This document shows positions 1 to 8,335 of a stretch of 64,000 nucleotides of DNA, piece after piece. A model generated the notes under the pieces. That model saw only the letters and a program-made list of their open reading frames with translations. It did not search any database and was not told the origin of the DNA. This DNA is from Pseudomonas vranovensis DSM 16006 (lineage in GTDB: Bacteria; Pseudomonadota; Gammaproteobacteria; Pseudomonadales; Pseudomonadaceae). Within the stretch, counting starts at the first letter, position 1, and every line of letters begins with the position of its first letter. The position numbers and the translations under genes were made by a program. The DNA lies in assembly GCF_000425805.1 (NCBI RefSeq), contig NZ_AUED01000004.1:248001-312000 (forward strand). Reading direction: 5' to 3'.

Positions 1-191
1 GCACTGGTGCCGTCGCGAAAGTCGCGGTTGAAGTACATGTTGCGGGTTTCGAAGGTGGCCTTGCTGTCTTCGAAGAAGGCGGCCTGGCTGAGCGGGGCGA
101 CGCCGGCAAGGGCGAGGGCGCTGGCAACTGCGGTCTGGCGGGAAGGCAAGCGACGGATAGGCGAATACGCCTGAGGCTGCGTGGACAGCAT
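1..191 (-). CDS. opdH: OprD-family porin, OpdH type (N-terminal part only)
   Basis: This is the 5' end of a minus-strand gene that runs off the left edge of the window; 63 codons are visible. Translation begins at the ATG at 191 and gives a long signal peptide ending near ...PLSQA, followed by AFFEDSKATFETRNMYFNRD, the typical start of a mature OprD-family 18-stranded porin. OprD-family porins are substrate-specific outer-membrane channels for small carboxylates and amino acids. The divergent tctD/tctE pair and the downstream HDOD-ygfZ-sdhE-nadB order match the Pseudomonas opdH locus, where OpdH takes up tricarboxylates such as cis-aconitate. The family is clear from sequence; the OpdH name rests on gene order. 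Confidence 0.82.
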   Translation of the reverse strand, partial: MLSTQPQAYSPIRRLPSRQTAVASALALAGVAPLSQAAFFEDSKATFETRNMYFNRDFRDGTS

Positions 192-224
192 GGTCGAGTA
201 ACTCCGTTATTGTTCTTATTAGTT

Positions 225-240
225 CGAGCCTGAAGGCTCG
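225..240. promoter_or_regulatory. Perfect 6-bp inverted repeat between opdH and tctD
   Basis: CGAGCC-TGAA-GGCTCG is a perfect 6+4+6 inverted repeat about 34 bp upstream of the opdH start. It could be an operator or a short hairpin in the opdH leader. Nothing beyond its position supports a role. Confidence 0.4.
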
Positions 241-285
241 GTTGTACGGCAAGCAGAGTGAGCCGTGAGAGGATGCTAGGGGCTG

Positions 286-304
286 AACCTTTCGCTAACC
301 TTTC
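286..304 (+). promoter_or_regulatory. Tandem AACCTTTC repeats, candidate TctD binding site
   Basis: AACCTTTC occurs at 286-293 and again at 297-304, an exact 8-bp direct repeat with an 11-bp period. OmpR/PhoB-family response regulators usually bind as tandem dimers to direct repeats spaced by about one helical turn. The repeat lies in the 203-bp divergent region between opdH and tctD, so TctD is the natural candidate. That assignment is inferred. Confidence 0.5.
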
Positions 305-394
305 AGCAGCTTTTCATCGTTGCGAAGGCTTCACAGGTGGGCTGTCGGCTGTACACTCCGCGCCATTGACCGTGACGCAACCGGGGAGAAATCG

Positions 395-1066
395 ATGCGT
401 GTGCTGCTCGTCGAAGACCATCTGCAGTTGGCAGAAAGCGTGGCCCAGGCCCTCAAGAGCACCGGCTTGACCGTTGATGTGCTGCACGATGGCGTGGCCG
501 CCGACCTGGCCCTGGCCAGTGAGGAATACGCGGTGGCCGTGCTCGATGTGGGGCTGCCGCGCATGGACGGCTTCGAAGTGCTGGCGCGCTTGCGCGCCCG
601 CGGCAAGACCCTGCCGGTGCTGATGCTGACAGCGCGCAGCGACGTAAAGGACCGGGTCCACGGCCTGAACCTGGGCGCCGATGACTACCTGGCCAAGCCA
701 TTCGAACTGACCGAGCTCGAGGCACGGGTCAAGGCCTTGCTGCGCCGCAGCGTGCTCGGTGGTGAGCGCCAGCAACGCTGTGGTCCGCTGGTGTACGACC
801 TGGATACCCGGCGCTTCACCCTGGGCGATGAGCTACTGACCCTGACCTCCCGCGAGCAGGCCGTGCTGGAGGCCATGATCGCCCGCCCGGGGCGAGTGAT
901 GAGCAAAGAGCAACTGGCGGCTCAGGTCTTCGGCCTGGATGAAGAAGCCAGCGCCGATGCCATCGAGATCTACGTCCATCGTTTGCGCAAGAAGCTCGAT
1001 GGGCATGCCGTGGCCATTGTCACCTTCAGGGGGCTCGGTTACCTGCTCGAGCACCGCGATGCTTGA
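395..1066 (+). CDS. tctD: Response regulator TctD (OmpR family)
   Basis: A 223-residue response regulator. The receiver domain (residues 1-115) has the acidic pair E7/D8, the phosphoacceptor D51 in VAVLDVGLPRMDG and the conserved Lys in DDYLAKPFE. A winged-helix DNA-binding domain follows (about 130-220), ending in FRGLGYLLE. The ATG at 395 is preceded by GGGGAGAA. The reading frame is open further upstream, but only this start gives a normal receiver N-terminus. It overlaps tctE by 8 bp, so the two are co-translated. Divergence from the OpdH-type porin gene identifies it as the tricarboxylate-uptake regulator TctD, which controls tct transporter and porin genes in response to citrate-like substrates. 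Confidence 0.87.
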   Translation: MRVLLVEDHLQLAESVAQALKSTGLTVDVLHDGVAADLALASEEYAVAVLDVGLPRMDGFEVLARLRARGKTLPVLMLTARSDVKDRVHGLNLGADDYLAKPFELTELEARVKALLRRSVLGGERQQRCGPLVYDLDTRRFTLGDELLTLTSREQAVLEAMIARPGRVMSKEQLAAQVFGLDEEASADAIEIYVHRLRKKLDGHAVAIVTFRGLGYLLEHRDA

Positions 1067-2438
1067 TAGCGGCAGCCTGCGCGGGCGGCTGGTCTGGAAC
1101 CTGGCGATTCTGCTGGTGGTGCTGATGCTGGCCAGCGGCCTGAGTGCCTACTGGAACGGCCGGGAGGCTGCCGACACCGCCTACGACCGTACCTTGCTGG
1201 CGTCGGCCCGCACCATCGCTGCGGGCTTGTCCCAGCGTGATGGCACGCTCAGCGCCGATGTGCCCTACGTCGCACTGGACACCTTCGCCTATGACAGTGC
1301 CGGGCGTATCTACTACCAGGTCAACGATATTCACCAGCGTCTGATCTCAGGCTACGAGAACTTGCCGCCGCCGCCGCCGGGCACTCCGCGCACCGACGAC
1401 TACCCGGCCTTGGCGCGCTTCTACGACGCCCGCTACCTGGGCCAGGATGTGCGGGTGGTGAGCCTGCTCAAACCCGTCAGCGAACCGAACATGAACGGCA
1501 TGGCCGAGATCCGTGTGGCCGAGACTGAAGAAGCGCGCGTGCGCATGGCGCGCGGACTGATGGCCGACACCCTGTTGCGCCTGGGGATGCTGGCGCTGGG
1601 TGCATTGATGATGGTGTGGTTCGCGGTCAGCGCCGCGCTACGTCCGCTCGAGCGCTTGCGCCGCGCCGTGGAAGAACGTCAGCCCGACGATCTGCGGGCA
1701 TTGCCATTGGTCGAAGTTCAGCGTGAGTTGAGTCCGCTGGTGCGGGCCTTGAACCATTTCACCGAACGCCTGCGCGGGCAGTTCGAGCGCCAGGCCCAGT
1801 TCATTGCCGAAGCCGCTCACGAGTTGCGTACTCCACTGGCGGCCCTCAAGGCCCGCGTTGAACTGGGGCTACGCTCCAGCGAGCCGCAGGTCTGGCGTGA
1901 CACCCTGGAGTCTGCCGCCCAGGGCACTGATCGCCTGACCCACCTGGCCAATCAGTTGCTGTCGCTTGCACGGGTGGAGAATGGTGCGCGGGCCATTGCC
2001 GAGGGGGGCGCGCAAGTGCTTGACCTGAGCCAGCTGGCCCGCGAGCTGGGCATGGCCATGGCGCCGCTGGCCCATGCCCGGGGCGTTGCCTTGGCGCTGG
2101 AAGCCGAGGAGTCCGTGCATGTGCGCGGAGAACCTACCTTGCTCAACGAATTGCTCAGCAACCTGGTGGACAACGCCCTGGCACATACCCCCAAGGACGG
2201 CAATGTGATCTTGCGCGTGAGCGCACCGGGCATTCTGGAAGTCGAGGACGACGGCCCTGGCATTCCCGAAAGCGAACGCGAGCGGGTGTTCGAGCGTTTC
2301 TATCGGCGTAGTGCCCAAGGCACGGGCCTGGGCCTGGCCATTGTCGGCGAGATCTGCCGCGCGCACCTGGCTCAGATCAGCCTGCATGACGGCGAGCGGG
2401 GCGGCTTGAAGGTACGGGTCAGTTTTACCGTTGACTAA
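1059..2438 (+). CDS. tctE: Sensor histidine kinase TctE
   Basis: A 459-residue inner-membrane sensor kinase. An N-terminal membrane segment (about residues 10-28) is followed by a periplasmic loop of about 140 residues and a second membrane segment (MLALGALMMVWFAVSAAL). HAMP, HisKA and HATPase domains complete it. The phosphorylated His is about residue 254 in AAHELRTPLAALKARV, the N box is LLSNLVDNALAHT, and the ATP lid motifs are EDDGPGIP and GTGLGLAI. The start overlaps the tctD stop by 8 bp; the longer open frame upstream lies inside tctD and is ignored. It should phosphorylate TctD. Its stop overlaps the stop of the convergent HDOD gene by 3 bp. Confidence 0.86.
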   Translation: MLDSGSLRGRLVWNLAILLVVLMLASGLSAYWNGREAADTAYDRTLLASARTIAAGLSQRDGTLSADVPYVALDTFAYDSAGRIYYQVNDIHQRLISGYENLPPPPPGTPRTDDYPALARFYDARYLGQDVRVVSLLKPVSEPNMNGMAEIRVAETEEARVRMARGLMADTLLRLGMLALGALMMVWFAVSAALRPLERLRRAVEERQPDDLRALPLVEVQRELSPLVRALNHFTERLRGQFERQAQFIAEAAHELRTPLAALKARVELGLRSSEPQVWRDTLESAAQGTDRLTHLANQLLSLARVENGARAIAEGGAQVLDLSQLARELGMAMAPLAHARGVALALEAEESVHVRGEPTLLNELLSNLVDNALAHTPKDGNVILRVSAPGILEVEDDGPGIPESERERVFERFYRRSAQGTGLGLAIVGEICRAHLAQISLHDGERGGLKVRVSFTVD

Positions 2439-3244
2439 CGGAACATGCTGCGGGCATTGAGCAAATCGTTGGCGACCAGCTCAGTGCCGGTGGGCAGGCC
2501 CAGGTGCCGGTAGGCCGGCAAGGCGGCCAGGGGGCGGGTTTTGCTGGTTCCCAGGCTCAGGGCCCGAGCGATCTGGACGATGTCCACGTAGTCGACCCGG
2601 TCGCTGCAGCGGTCCAGGTCCTGGACGCGCCCGGGCAACTTGACCAGTTGCTCGGGAAACTCCCAGGTGCCGAGAATCTTGTCGCCCAAGGCTGGATGGA
2701 TCTGGTCGATCACGTAGTTCAGGCACACGGGGTCGGACAACAGTTCGTTGTGCTCTTCGGCGTAAATCAGAATCGGCAATACACCAATCTGGTGAACCAG
2801 GCCGGCCAGGGCGCCTTGATCCGGCTTGAGCTGGGTGTGTCGCAGGCAAAGTTCGTAACTGATGCCCGCCACCTCCAGGCTGGTGGCCCAGACTTCACGC
2901 ATTTTTCGCTCCACTACCTCGGACCGGGCATGGAAGATCTGCTCGATGACTAGACCGATAGCCAGGTTGCAGCTGTAGTTGATGCCCAGGCGGGTGATGG
3001 CCGTCTGCAGGTCGGTCACTTCAACGGTGGCGCGCAGCAGCGGACTGTTCACTACTTTGATCAGGCGCGCCGACAACGCGGCGTCGCGGCCAATGACTTT
3101 GCTCAGGGTGCTGACGCTGATCTCGGTGTCTTCTGCGGCCTCGCGGATACTCAAGGCTACCTCCGGCAAGGTCGGCAGCACCAGGTCATCGTTGTCGATG
3201 GCGGCCAGCAACTGGGCCTGGACCATCTCGGCCAGCTTGTTCAT
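2435..3244 (-). CDS. HDOD domain protein
   Basis: A 269-residue soluble protein that is almost entirely one HDOD domain (about residues 15-215), opening with LPTLPEVALSIREAAED. HDOD domains are relatives of HD phosphohydrolases that have lost the metal-binding His-Asp set, and they act in signalling without known catalysis. No GGDEF, EAL or receiver domain is attached. The gene sits at the conserved position between tctE and ygfZ in Pseudomonas. It is convergent with tctE with overlapping stop codons, and it lies downstream of ygfZ on the same strand. The actual role is unknown. Confidence 0.8.
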   Translation of the reverse strand: MNKLAEMVQAQLLAAIDNDDLVLPTLPEVALSIREAAEDTEISVSTLSKVIGRDAALSARLIKVVNSPLLRATVEVTDLQTAITRLGINYSCNLAIGLVIEQIFHARSEVVERKMREVWATSLEVAGISYELCLRHTQLKPDQGALAGLVHQIGVLPILIYAEEHNELLSDPVCLNYVIDQIHPALGDKILGTWEFPEQLVKLPGRVQDLDRCSDRVDYVDIVQIARALSLGTSKTRPLAALPAYRHLGLPTGTELVANDLLNARSMFR

Positions 3245-3272
3245 GGTGATTCTCTAACGCAATTCAAGAAAT

Positions 3273-3296
3273 GCCCCGGTAGGCAAGTGCCGGGGC
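3273..3296 (-). terminator. Hairpin after ygfZ, possible weak terminator
   Basis: GCCCCGG, a 10-nt loop, then CCGGGGC forms a perfect 7-bp GC-rich stem just after the ygfZ stop. On the minus strand it is followed by ATTTCTTG, a poor U-tract, so termination before the HDOD gene may be partial. Confidence 0.45.
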
Positions 3297-3305
3297 AGGG
3301 GTGAC

Positions 3306-4247
3306 TCAGCGCTGGATCTCGCGGTCACGATCCAGCGCGTAGGGGAGCGACAGCAGCGTCAGGTCGGGACCGTCGGCGCTGCCCAGGTGCAGGTTGTTGT
3401 CTTCGACTGCGTCGGCAGTCAGTACCGCCAGCAGCTCGCAGCCTTCAGCGGCGCGGGCAGCCAGCACCACCTCACCGACCGAAGAGTTGTGAGTAGGCGA
3501 GAAAATCTCGGTGCCAGGCTCTGGCAGTTGGTCGCTGGCCAGGGCCACACGGTACTGGCGACGCTTGAGCTTGCCCAGGTACTGCATGCGCGCGACGATT
3601 TCCTGGCCGGTGTAGCAGCCTTTCTTGAAGCTGACGCCACCGACAGCCTGCAGGTTGATCATCTGCGGGATGAACTGTTCGCGGGTCTGGGCCATGACCT
3701 GGCCGATGCCGGCGCGAATCTGTCCGAGCAGCCAATCGTTGAGCGTGCCTTCTGGAAGGTGCGCGGCCAGTTGTGCCTGCACCGCCGCTGCCTGCTGGGC
3801 AGGGACCCAGAGCTCGATGCGCCCGGTGGACACGACAACGGCAATCAAGCCGTCGTGGCGCGTTATTCCGTCGACCTGCGCCGGCACCCCCAGTCCCAGC
3901 GCCTGCAGGGCGGCGTCACCGTCGTTCAGGCCGAAGCGTACCCAGGCATCGCTGTCGTCGGTCAGTTTGGCCTTGGAAAATACCGCGTACTTTTTCAGGT
4001 CGGCCAATTGTGGCTCGAGCAGCTCGCGGGTCATGGCCAGTACAAAGCCATCGGCCTCGGACAGGATGCGAAAGCTCGACTGCATGCGGCCCTTGACCAT
4101 GCAGCGTGCGCCCAGGCTGCTGGTGCTGTCATTGAGGTAATTGAGGTTGCAGGTCAGTTGGCCTTGCAGGAATTTGCCGGCGTCCGAGCCGCGGACGGCG
4201 AGGACGCCTTCGTGGGAAAGGGTGCAGAAAAAAGCAGAATCGGCCAT
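3306..4247 (-). CDS. ygfZ: YgfZ/GcvT-family folate-binding protein
   Basis: A 313-residue protein of the YgfZ family. YgfZ is a tetrahydrofolate-dependent factor needed for assembly or repair of certain iron-sulfur enzymes, including the tRNA methylthiolase MiaB. The family signature K-G-C-Y-T-G-Q-E is present at about residues 205-212 (SFKKGCYTGQEIVARMQ), with the conserved Cys. The N-terminus shows the GcvT-like folate-binding fold (SHEGVLAVRGSDAGKFLQGQ). It is transcribed away from sdhE, its usual divergent neighbour in Pseudomonas; both genes relate to cofactor loading of enzymes. Confidence 0.88.
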   Translation of the reverse strand: MADSAFFCTLSHEGVLAVRGSDAGKFLQGQLTCNLNYLNDSTSSLGARCMVKGRMQSSFRILSEADGFVLAMTRELLEPQLADLKKYAVFSKAKLTDDSDAWVRFGLNDGDAALQALGLGVPAQVDGITRHDGLIAVVVSTGRIELWVPAQQAAAVQAQLAAHLPEGTLNDWLLGQIRAGIGQVMAQTREQFIPQMINLQAVGGVSFKKGCYTGQEIVARMQYLGKLKRRQYRVALASDQLPEPGTEIFSPTHNSSVGEVVLAARAAEGCELLAVLTADAVEDNNLHLGSADGPDLTLLSLPYALDRDREIQR

Positions 4248-4380
4248 GGGTCATCGCAGGGTAGTAAGACTGGGTCCCATGATAGAGCGCTGTCGGCAAA
4301 ATAGGTAGTTGAGTGCTGCCCTCTGTCATTATTTGCTCACAGGTCCGGACCAACGTCTCGTGTCCCTCGGGCGCGGCCTC

Positions 4381-4390
4381 TGTATACTGG
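4381..4390 (+). promoter_or_regulatory. Extended -10 element for sdhE
   Basis: TGTATACTGG contains TATACT, one base from consensus, about 25-30 bp upstream of the sdhE ATG. No convincing -35 is visible. It is the best sigma-70 candidate for the sdhE-ygfX pair. Confidence 0.45.
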
Positions 4391-4412
4391 CGGCCTATTT
4401 TAGGAGGGCTTC

Positions 4413-4667
4413 ATGGTCGAACAAACTGAACTCAACCGGCTCTTTTGGCACAGCCGCCGTGGCATGCTCGAGCTCGACGTACTGCTGGTCCCTTTCAGCA
4501 AGGACGTCTATCCGACCCTGAGCCAGGAAGATCGTGACCTGTACAAGCGCTTGCTGAGCTGCGAAGACCAGGACATGTTTGGGTGGTTCATGGAACGCAG
4601 CGAGTCCGAAGATCCGGAGCTGCAGCGCATGGTTCGCATCATTCTGGACCGTGTCCAGCCCAAGTGA
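4413..4667 (+). CDS. sdhE: SdhE, FAD assembly factor for succinate dehydrogenase
   Basis: An 84-residue protein of the SdhE/YgfY (DUF339) family. SdhE promotes covalent flavinylation of the succinate dehydrogenase flavoprotein subunit. The invariant RG-x-x-E motif is present as SRRGMLELD (about residues 13-21), with the helical core [21 protein letters not shown] after it. The ATG at 4413 has AGGAGG 7-12 bp upstream. The following gene starts 17 bp before the sdhE stop, the classical sdhE-ygfX (cptBA) pair. Confidence 0.92.
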   Translation: MVEQTELNRLFWHSRRGMLELDVLLVPFSKDVYPTLSQEDRDLYKRLLSCEDQDMFGWFMERSESEDPELQRMVRIILDRVQPK

Positions 4668-5103
4668 TCGGTTCGAGTGTCGCTGGCAAGGCTCCCGGGC
4701 CTTGCTGGCGGCCTACCTGGCCAGCCTGCTGCTGGCCTTGCTGGCGCTGAGCCTTCTGCAGTTGCCGTGGTGGGCGAAGCTGCTGGGGAGTGTGTGTTGC
4801 TTGCTGCATGCGGGCTGGATGATTCCCCGGCGAATTCTGCTCTTTCATCCCCGAGCCGTTACCGGATTGCGCCGAAAGCCTGATGGTTGGGAGCTGTTCA
4901 GCCTTGCCCTGGGCTGGCAGTCGGTCCAATTGCGCCCCGACAGCCTGGCGCTGCCGGGTTTGATTGTGCTGCGCTACCGCCGCAAGGGGGGCTACCTGAG
5001 CGAAGGTCTGTGCATCGCCCGTGACGCATTGGAGCCGGCACAGCACCGGCGCTTGCGTGTAAGGCTGAAGTTCAGTCGGCGTAGGTGGATGGCTGCAGAA
5101 TAG
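4651..5103 (+). CDS. ygfX: YgfX/CptA-type membrane protein
   Basis: A 150-residue protein encoded directly after and overlapping sdhE by 17 bp. The GTG at 4651 gives [12 protein letters not shown], the N-terminus expected for pseudomonad YgfX; the longer open frame lies inside sdhE. Two adjacent membrane segments (about residues 18-60) are followed by a cytoplasmic tail rich in Arg. In E. coli YgfX (CptA) was described as a toxin acting on MreB/FtsZ with YgfY as antitoxin, but the SdhE flavinylation role makes that reading uncertain. The 3' end overlaps nadB on the other strand by 32 bp. Confidence 0.78.
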   Translation: MSSPSDRFECRWQGSRALLAAYLASLLLALLALSLLQLPWWAKLLGSVCCLLHAGWMIPRRILLFHPRAVTGLRRKPDGWELFSLALGWQSVQLRPDSLALPGLIVLRYRRKGGYLSEGLCIARDALEPAQHRRLRVRLKFSRRRWMAAE

Positions 5104-6688
5104 TGTCGTGGGCCTCGGGCAGCATGCCGGGGTAATCCAGGGTGTAGTGCAGGCCGCGGCTTTCCTTGCGTTGCATGGCGCTGCGGATCATCAGTTCGGC
5201 TACCTGGGCCAGGTTGCGCAGCTCGATCAGGTCGCGGCTGACCTTGTAGTTGCTGTAGAACTCGTCGATTTCGTCCAGCAGCAGACGCACCCGGTGTTCG
5301 GCGCGCTGCAGGCGCTTGCTGGTACGCACGATCCCCACGTAATCCCACATGAATCGCCGCAACTCATCCCAGTTGTGCGCAATGATCACGTCTTCATCCG
5401 AATCGGTGACCTGGCTTGCGTCCCAGCAGGGCAGCGCCCTGGGCATTGCAATCTGGTCCAGGTGCGCCTCGATGTCGGTGGCTGCGGCACGGCCGTAGAC
5501 GAAACATTCGAGCAGCGAGTTGCTGGCCATCCGATTGGCGCCGTGCAAGCCGGTGAAGCTGGTTTCACCGATGGCGTAGAGGCCGGGCACGTCGGTATGG
5601 CCATGATCGTCCACCATCACCCCGCCACAGGTGTAGTGGGCTGCAGGTACCACCGGGATCGGCTGGCGGGTGATGTCGATGCCGAAAGTCAGGCAGCGTT
5701 CATACACGGTGGGGAAGTGGCTCTTGATGAAGTCGGCCGGCTTGTGGCTGATATCAAGGTACACGCAGTCCACGCCCAGGCGCTTCATCTCGTGGTCGAT
5801 GGCGCGGGCAACGACATCGCGCGGTGCCAGCTCTTCACGCGGGTCGAAGCGCGGCATGAAGCGTTCGCCGTTGGGCAGCCGCAGCAGGGCGCCTTCGCCG
5901 CGCAGGGCCTCGGTGATCAGGAAGCTCTTGGCCTGGGGGTGGTACAGGCAGGTGGGGTGGAACTGGTTGAACTCGAGGTTGGCCACACGGCAGCCGGCGC
6001 GCCAGGCCATGGCGATGCCATCGCCACAGGCCCCGTCGGGGTTGCTGGTGTACAGGTAGACCTTGGCGGCGCCGCCCGTGGCCAGCACGGTGAAGCGTGC
6101 GCCGTAGGTGTCGACTTCGCCGGTGTTGCGGTTGAGCACATAAGCGCCCAGGCAACGGTCGCCGTCCTTGCCCAGGCGCCGCTCGGTGATCAGGTCGACC
6201 GCCACCCGCTGCTCCAAAAGCTCGATGTTCGGACGCTGGCGTGCCTGGCTGAGCAGGGTAGTGAAGATTGCAGCGCCGGTGGCGTCGGCGGCATGAATGA
6301 TACGCCGGTGACTGTGGCCACCTTCGCGGGTCAGGTGAAACTCGAAACCGCCATCGTCGACACTGGCATGTTCATCACGGGTAAAAGGTACGCCCTGATC
6401 GATCAACCATTGGATCGACTCGCGGCTATGCTCAACGGTGAAGCGCACTGCATCTTCATGGCACAGTCCGCCGCCTGCATTGAGCGTGTCCTCGACGTGG
6501 GATTGCACCGTGTCGGTGTCATCCAGCACTGCCGCGACCCCGCCCTGGGCCCAGAAGGTCGAACCGTTTGACAGGTCGCCCTTGCTGAGTACGGCAATGC
6601 GCAGGTGGTCGGGGAGGGTCAGCGCCAGGCTCAGACCAGCAGCGCCGCTGCCGATCACGAGGACATCATGTTGGAATTGTTGGCTCAT
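5072..6688 (-). CDS. nadB: L-aspartate oxidase NadB
   Basis: A 538-residue flavoenzyme that oxidises L-aspartate to iminoaspartate, the first step of de novo NAD synthesis (with NadA making quinolinate). The N-terminal FAD-binding motif is [13 protein letters not shown] (residues 11-23). The fumarate-reductase-type substrate region includes FHPTCLYHP and [10 protein letters not shown], and a second FAD-contacting segment reads [12 protein letters not shown]. Length matches the family. It is divergent from algU across 431 bp, the standard Pseudomonas arrangement. Confidence 0.95.
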   Translation of the reverse strand: MSQQFQHDVLVIGSGAAGLSLALTLPDHLRIAVLSKGDLSNGSTFWAQGGVAAVLDDTDTVQSHVEDTLNAGGGLCHEDAVRFTVEHSRESIQWLIDQGVPFTRDEHASVDDGGFEFHLTREGGHSHRRIIHAADATGAAIFTTLLSQARQRPNIELLEQRVAVDLITERRLGKDGDRCLGAYVLNRNTGEVDTYGARFTVLATGGAAKVYLYTSNPDGACGDGIAMAWRAGCRVANLEFNQFHPTCLYHPQAKSFLITEALRGEGALLRLPNGERFMPRFDPREELAPRDVVARAIDHEMKRLGVDCVYLDISHKPADFIKSHFPTVYERCLTFGIDITRQPIPVVPAAHYTCGGVMVDDHGHTDVPGLYAIGETSFTGLHGANRMASNSLLECFVYGRAAATDIEAHLDQIAMPRALPCWDASQVTDSDEDVIIAHNWDELRRFMWDYVGIVRTSKRLQRAEHRVRLLLDEIDEFYSNYKVSRDLIELRNLAQVAELMIRSAMQRKESRGLHYTLDYPGMLPEAHDTILQPSTYAD

Positions 6689-6840
6689 GTCAGGACACTA
6701 GTATCTGAAGGGGGGGATCGGCACAATAGTCAGGCGCGTATGGCATTGTGAAACTATCGTGAATCTGGACCGGTTGCCTTTATAGCAGCCCCAAGGCCCT
6801 GATTTCCAATGGCGACTGCGTGTCGTTGACGCCTTTTTTG

Positions 6841-6868
6841 GAACTTTCCATGCTGTGTGGATATCCAT
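6841..6868 (+). promoter_or_regulatory. Upstream AlgU-type promoter (P3-like)
   Basis: GAACTT (6841-6846), a 17-bp spacer, then TCCAT (6864-6868) matches the AlgU/RpoE consensus GAACTT-N16/17-TCnnA well. P. aeruginosa algU also has a distal AlgU-dependent promoter (P3), so this is its likely counterpart. The assignment is inferred from sequence. Confidence 0.6.
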
Positions 6869-7033
6869 AGAAGGTTGCCCGCACGCCACAATGCCGCGGC
6901 GACGCATGGCAGTAGCTGGTCACTCGGCGCTGTCGGCGTATTCGAGACCCGATTATCGACGCAGCCGGCCGTGACCGTGCTGCGTTTTTCGTGCGAGCCG
7001 ACCAAGGGCCGCAGGAAACTTGCTTGGAGGGGA

Positions 7034-7060
7034 GAACTTTTGCGCAAAGCCCGAGTCTAT
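7034..7060 (+). promoter_or_regulatory. AlgU autoregulated promoter P1
   Basis: GAACTT (7034-7039), a 16-bp spacer and TCTAT (7056-7060) form an ECF sigma-22 promoter about 60 bp before the algU start. Sequence and position closely resemble the known P1 promoter of P. aeruginosa algU, where AlgU activates its own operon once MucA is degraded. Confidence 0.82.
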
Positions 7061-7119
7061 GGTTGCAAGCCTGAACGATGCTTGATGCAACGCTCCTTCA
7101 AGATCACCGAGGAGTGTTC

Positions 7120-7701
7120 ATGCTAACCCAGGAAGAGGATCAGCAGCTTGTCGAGCGCGTGCAGCGTGGCGACAGGCGAGCGTTCGATCTGTTGGTGCTG
7201 AAGTATCAGCACAAGATTCTCGGGTTGATCGTGCGTTTTGTACACGACACCCATGAAGCGCAGGACGTGGCGCAGGAAGCTTTCATCAAAGCTTACCGGG
7301 CGCTTGGTAATTTTCGCGGCGACAGTGCCTTCTACACCTGGCTGTACCGCATTGCCATCAACACGGCAAAGAACTATCTGGTGTCTCGCGGTCGGCGGCC
7401 ACCAGACAGCGATGTGAGCTCCGAGGATGCGGAGTTCTACGACGGCGACCACGGCCTCAAGGATCTTGAGTCTCCAGAGCGCGCGTTGTTGCGGGATGAG
7501 ATCGAAGGCACCGTCCATCGGACTATTCAGCAACTGCCAGAAGATTTACGTACGGCGTTAACTTTACGTGAATTCGATGGTCTGAGTTACGAGGACATTG
7601 CGAGCGTCATGCAGTGTCCGGTGGGTACCGTGCGCTCTCGAATCTTCCGCGCTCGGGAGGCCATAGACAAAGCCCTGCAGCCGTTGTTGCAGGAAACCTG
7701 A
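7120..7701 (+). CDS. algU: ECF sigma factor AlgU (AlgT/RpoE)
   Basis: A 193-residue extracytoplasmic-function sigma factor, the same length as P. aeruginosa AlgU. Region 2 spans about residues 10-90 (DLLVLKYQHKILGLIVRFV, DVAQEAFIKAYRALGNFRG, YTWLYRIAINTAKN). Region 4 spans about 130-185 with LREFDGLSYEDIASVMQCPV and VRSRIFRARE. It directs envelope-stress, alginate and osmotic-stress genes and is held inactive by MucA at the inner membrane. The ATG at 7120 follows GGAG by 5 nt; an in-frame ATG at 7078 would add 14 unrelated residues. It is first in the algU-mucA-mucB-mucD operon. Confidence 0.96.
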   Translation: MLTQEEDQQLVERVQRGDRRAFDLLVLKYQHKILGLIVRFVHDTHEAQDVAQEAFIKAYRALGNFRGDSAFYTWLYRIAINTAKNYLVSRGRRPPDSDVSSEDAEFYDGDHGLKDLESPERALLRDEIEGTVHRTIQQLPEDLRTALTLREFDGLSYEDIASVMQCPVGTVRSRIFRAREAIDKALQPLLQET

Positions 7702-7732
7702 GACAGCGGCGACAGCCAAGAGAGGAACCGCC

Positions 7733-8323
7733 ATGAGTCGTGAAGCTTTGCAGGAATCGCTGTCCGCGGTGATGGATAACGAAGCGGACGAACTGGAATT
7801 ACGTCGGGTATTGAACGCCGTCGACGACGCCGAAACCCGTGCCACCTGGTCGCGTTACCAGGTTGCTCGTGCGGCGATGCACAAGGAACTGGTGCTGCCA
7901 CAACTGGATATCGCCGCTGCTGTGTCTGCAGCGTTGGCCGACGAAGCCACGCCAGTCAAGGTCAACCGTGGCCCATGGCGCAGCCTGGGTCGCCTGGCGG
8001 TGGCGGCTTCGGTCACTGTTGCCGTGCTGGCCGGTGTACGCCTGTACAACCAGGACGAGATCAGCGGCGCCCAGCTGGCTGCCCAGCAACCTGCCCAGCA
8101 GGGACTGAGCGTGCCACAGGTTCAAGGCCCTGCCGTGCTGGCAGGCTATAGTGAAAGTGCAGAGCAGCCAGGCCCTATGGCCAACGGCGTCCTGCAGGGG
8201 CAATCCGGCTGGCACGACCAGCGTCTGCCCGGCTATCTGCGCCAGCATGCTCAGGAAGCAGCACTCAAAGGAACCGAGAGCGCTCTGCCTTATGCCCGTG
8301 CGGCAAGCCTGGAAAATCGCTGA
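7733..8323 (+). CDS. mucA: Anti-sigma factor MucA
   Basis: A 196-residue single-pass inner-membrane protein. The cytoplasmic N-terminus (MSREALQESLSAVMDNEADE) is the AlgU-binding part. One membrane helix lies at about residues 83-103 (RLAVAASVTVAVLAGVRLY). The periplasmic tail ends in LPYARAASLENR, as in other pseudomonads. The gene is intact, with no frameshift of the kind that makes P. aeruginosa mucoid. Envelope stress leads AlgW and MucP to cut MucA and free AlgU. It lies 31 bp after algU with AGAGAGGAAC before the start. Confidence 0.95.
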   Translation: MSREALQESLSAVMDNEADELELRRVLNAVDDAETRATWSRYQVARAAMHKELVLPQLDIAAAVSAALADEATPVKVNRGPWRSLGRLAVAASVTVAVLAGVRLYNQDEISGAQLAAQQPAQQGLSVPQVQGPAVLAGYSESAEQPGPMANGVLQGQSGWHDQRLPGYLRQHAQEAALKGTESALPYARAASLENR

Positions 8324-8335
8324 GTAAGGAGGATC

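Larger units (their letters stand above)
6689..7119. other. nadB-algU intergenic region (431 bp)
   Basis: No credible gene lies here. Short open frames on both strands lack ribosome sites and family resemblance. The region holds the divergent nadB and algU promoters. Two matches to the ECF sigma-22 (AlgU) consensus are annotated separately at 6841-6868 and 7034-7060. The RBS GAGGAG lies at 7109-7114 before the algU ATG. Confidence 0.7.

Noticed and set aside
4651..5103. Toxin-antitoxin reading of sdhE-ygfX (CptBA).
   Set aside because: Kept as gene pair only; SdhE is a flavinylation factor, and a toxin role is not supported by anything in this sequence.
6857..7126. 89-codon frame before algU.
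   Set aside because: It covers both AlgU-type promoters and overlaps the algU start; composition is not protein-like.
7733..8323. Possible mucA truncation of the mucoid kind.
   Set aside because: The frame is intact to the usual C-terminal ASLENR end.
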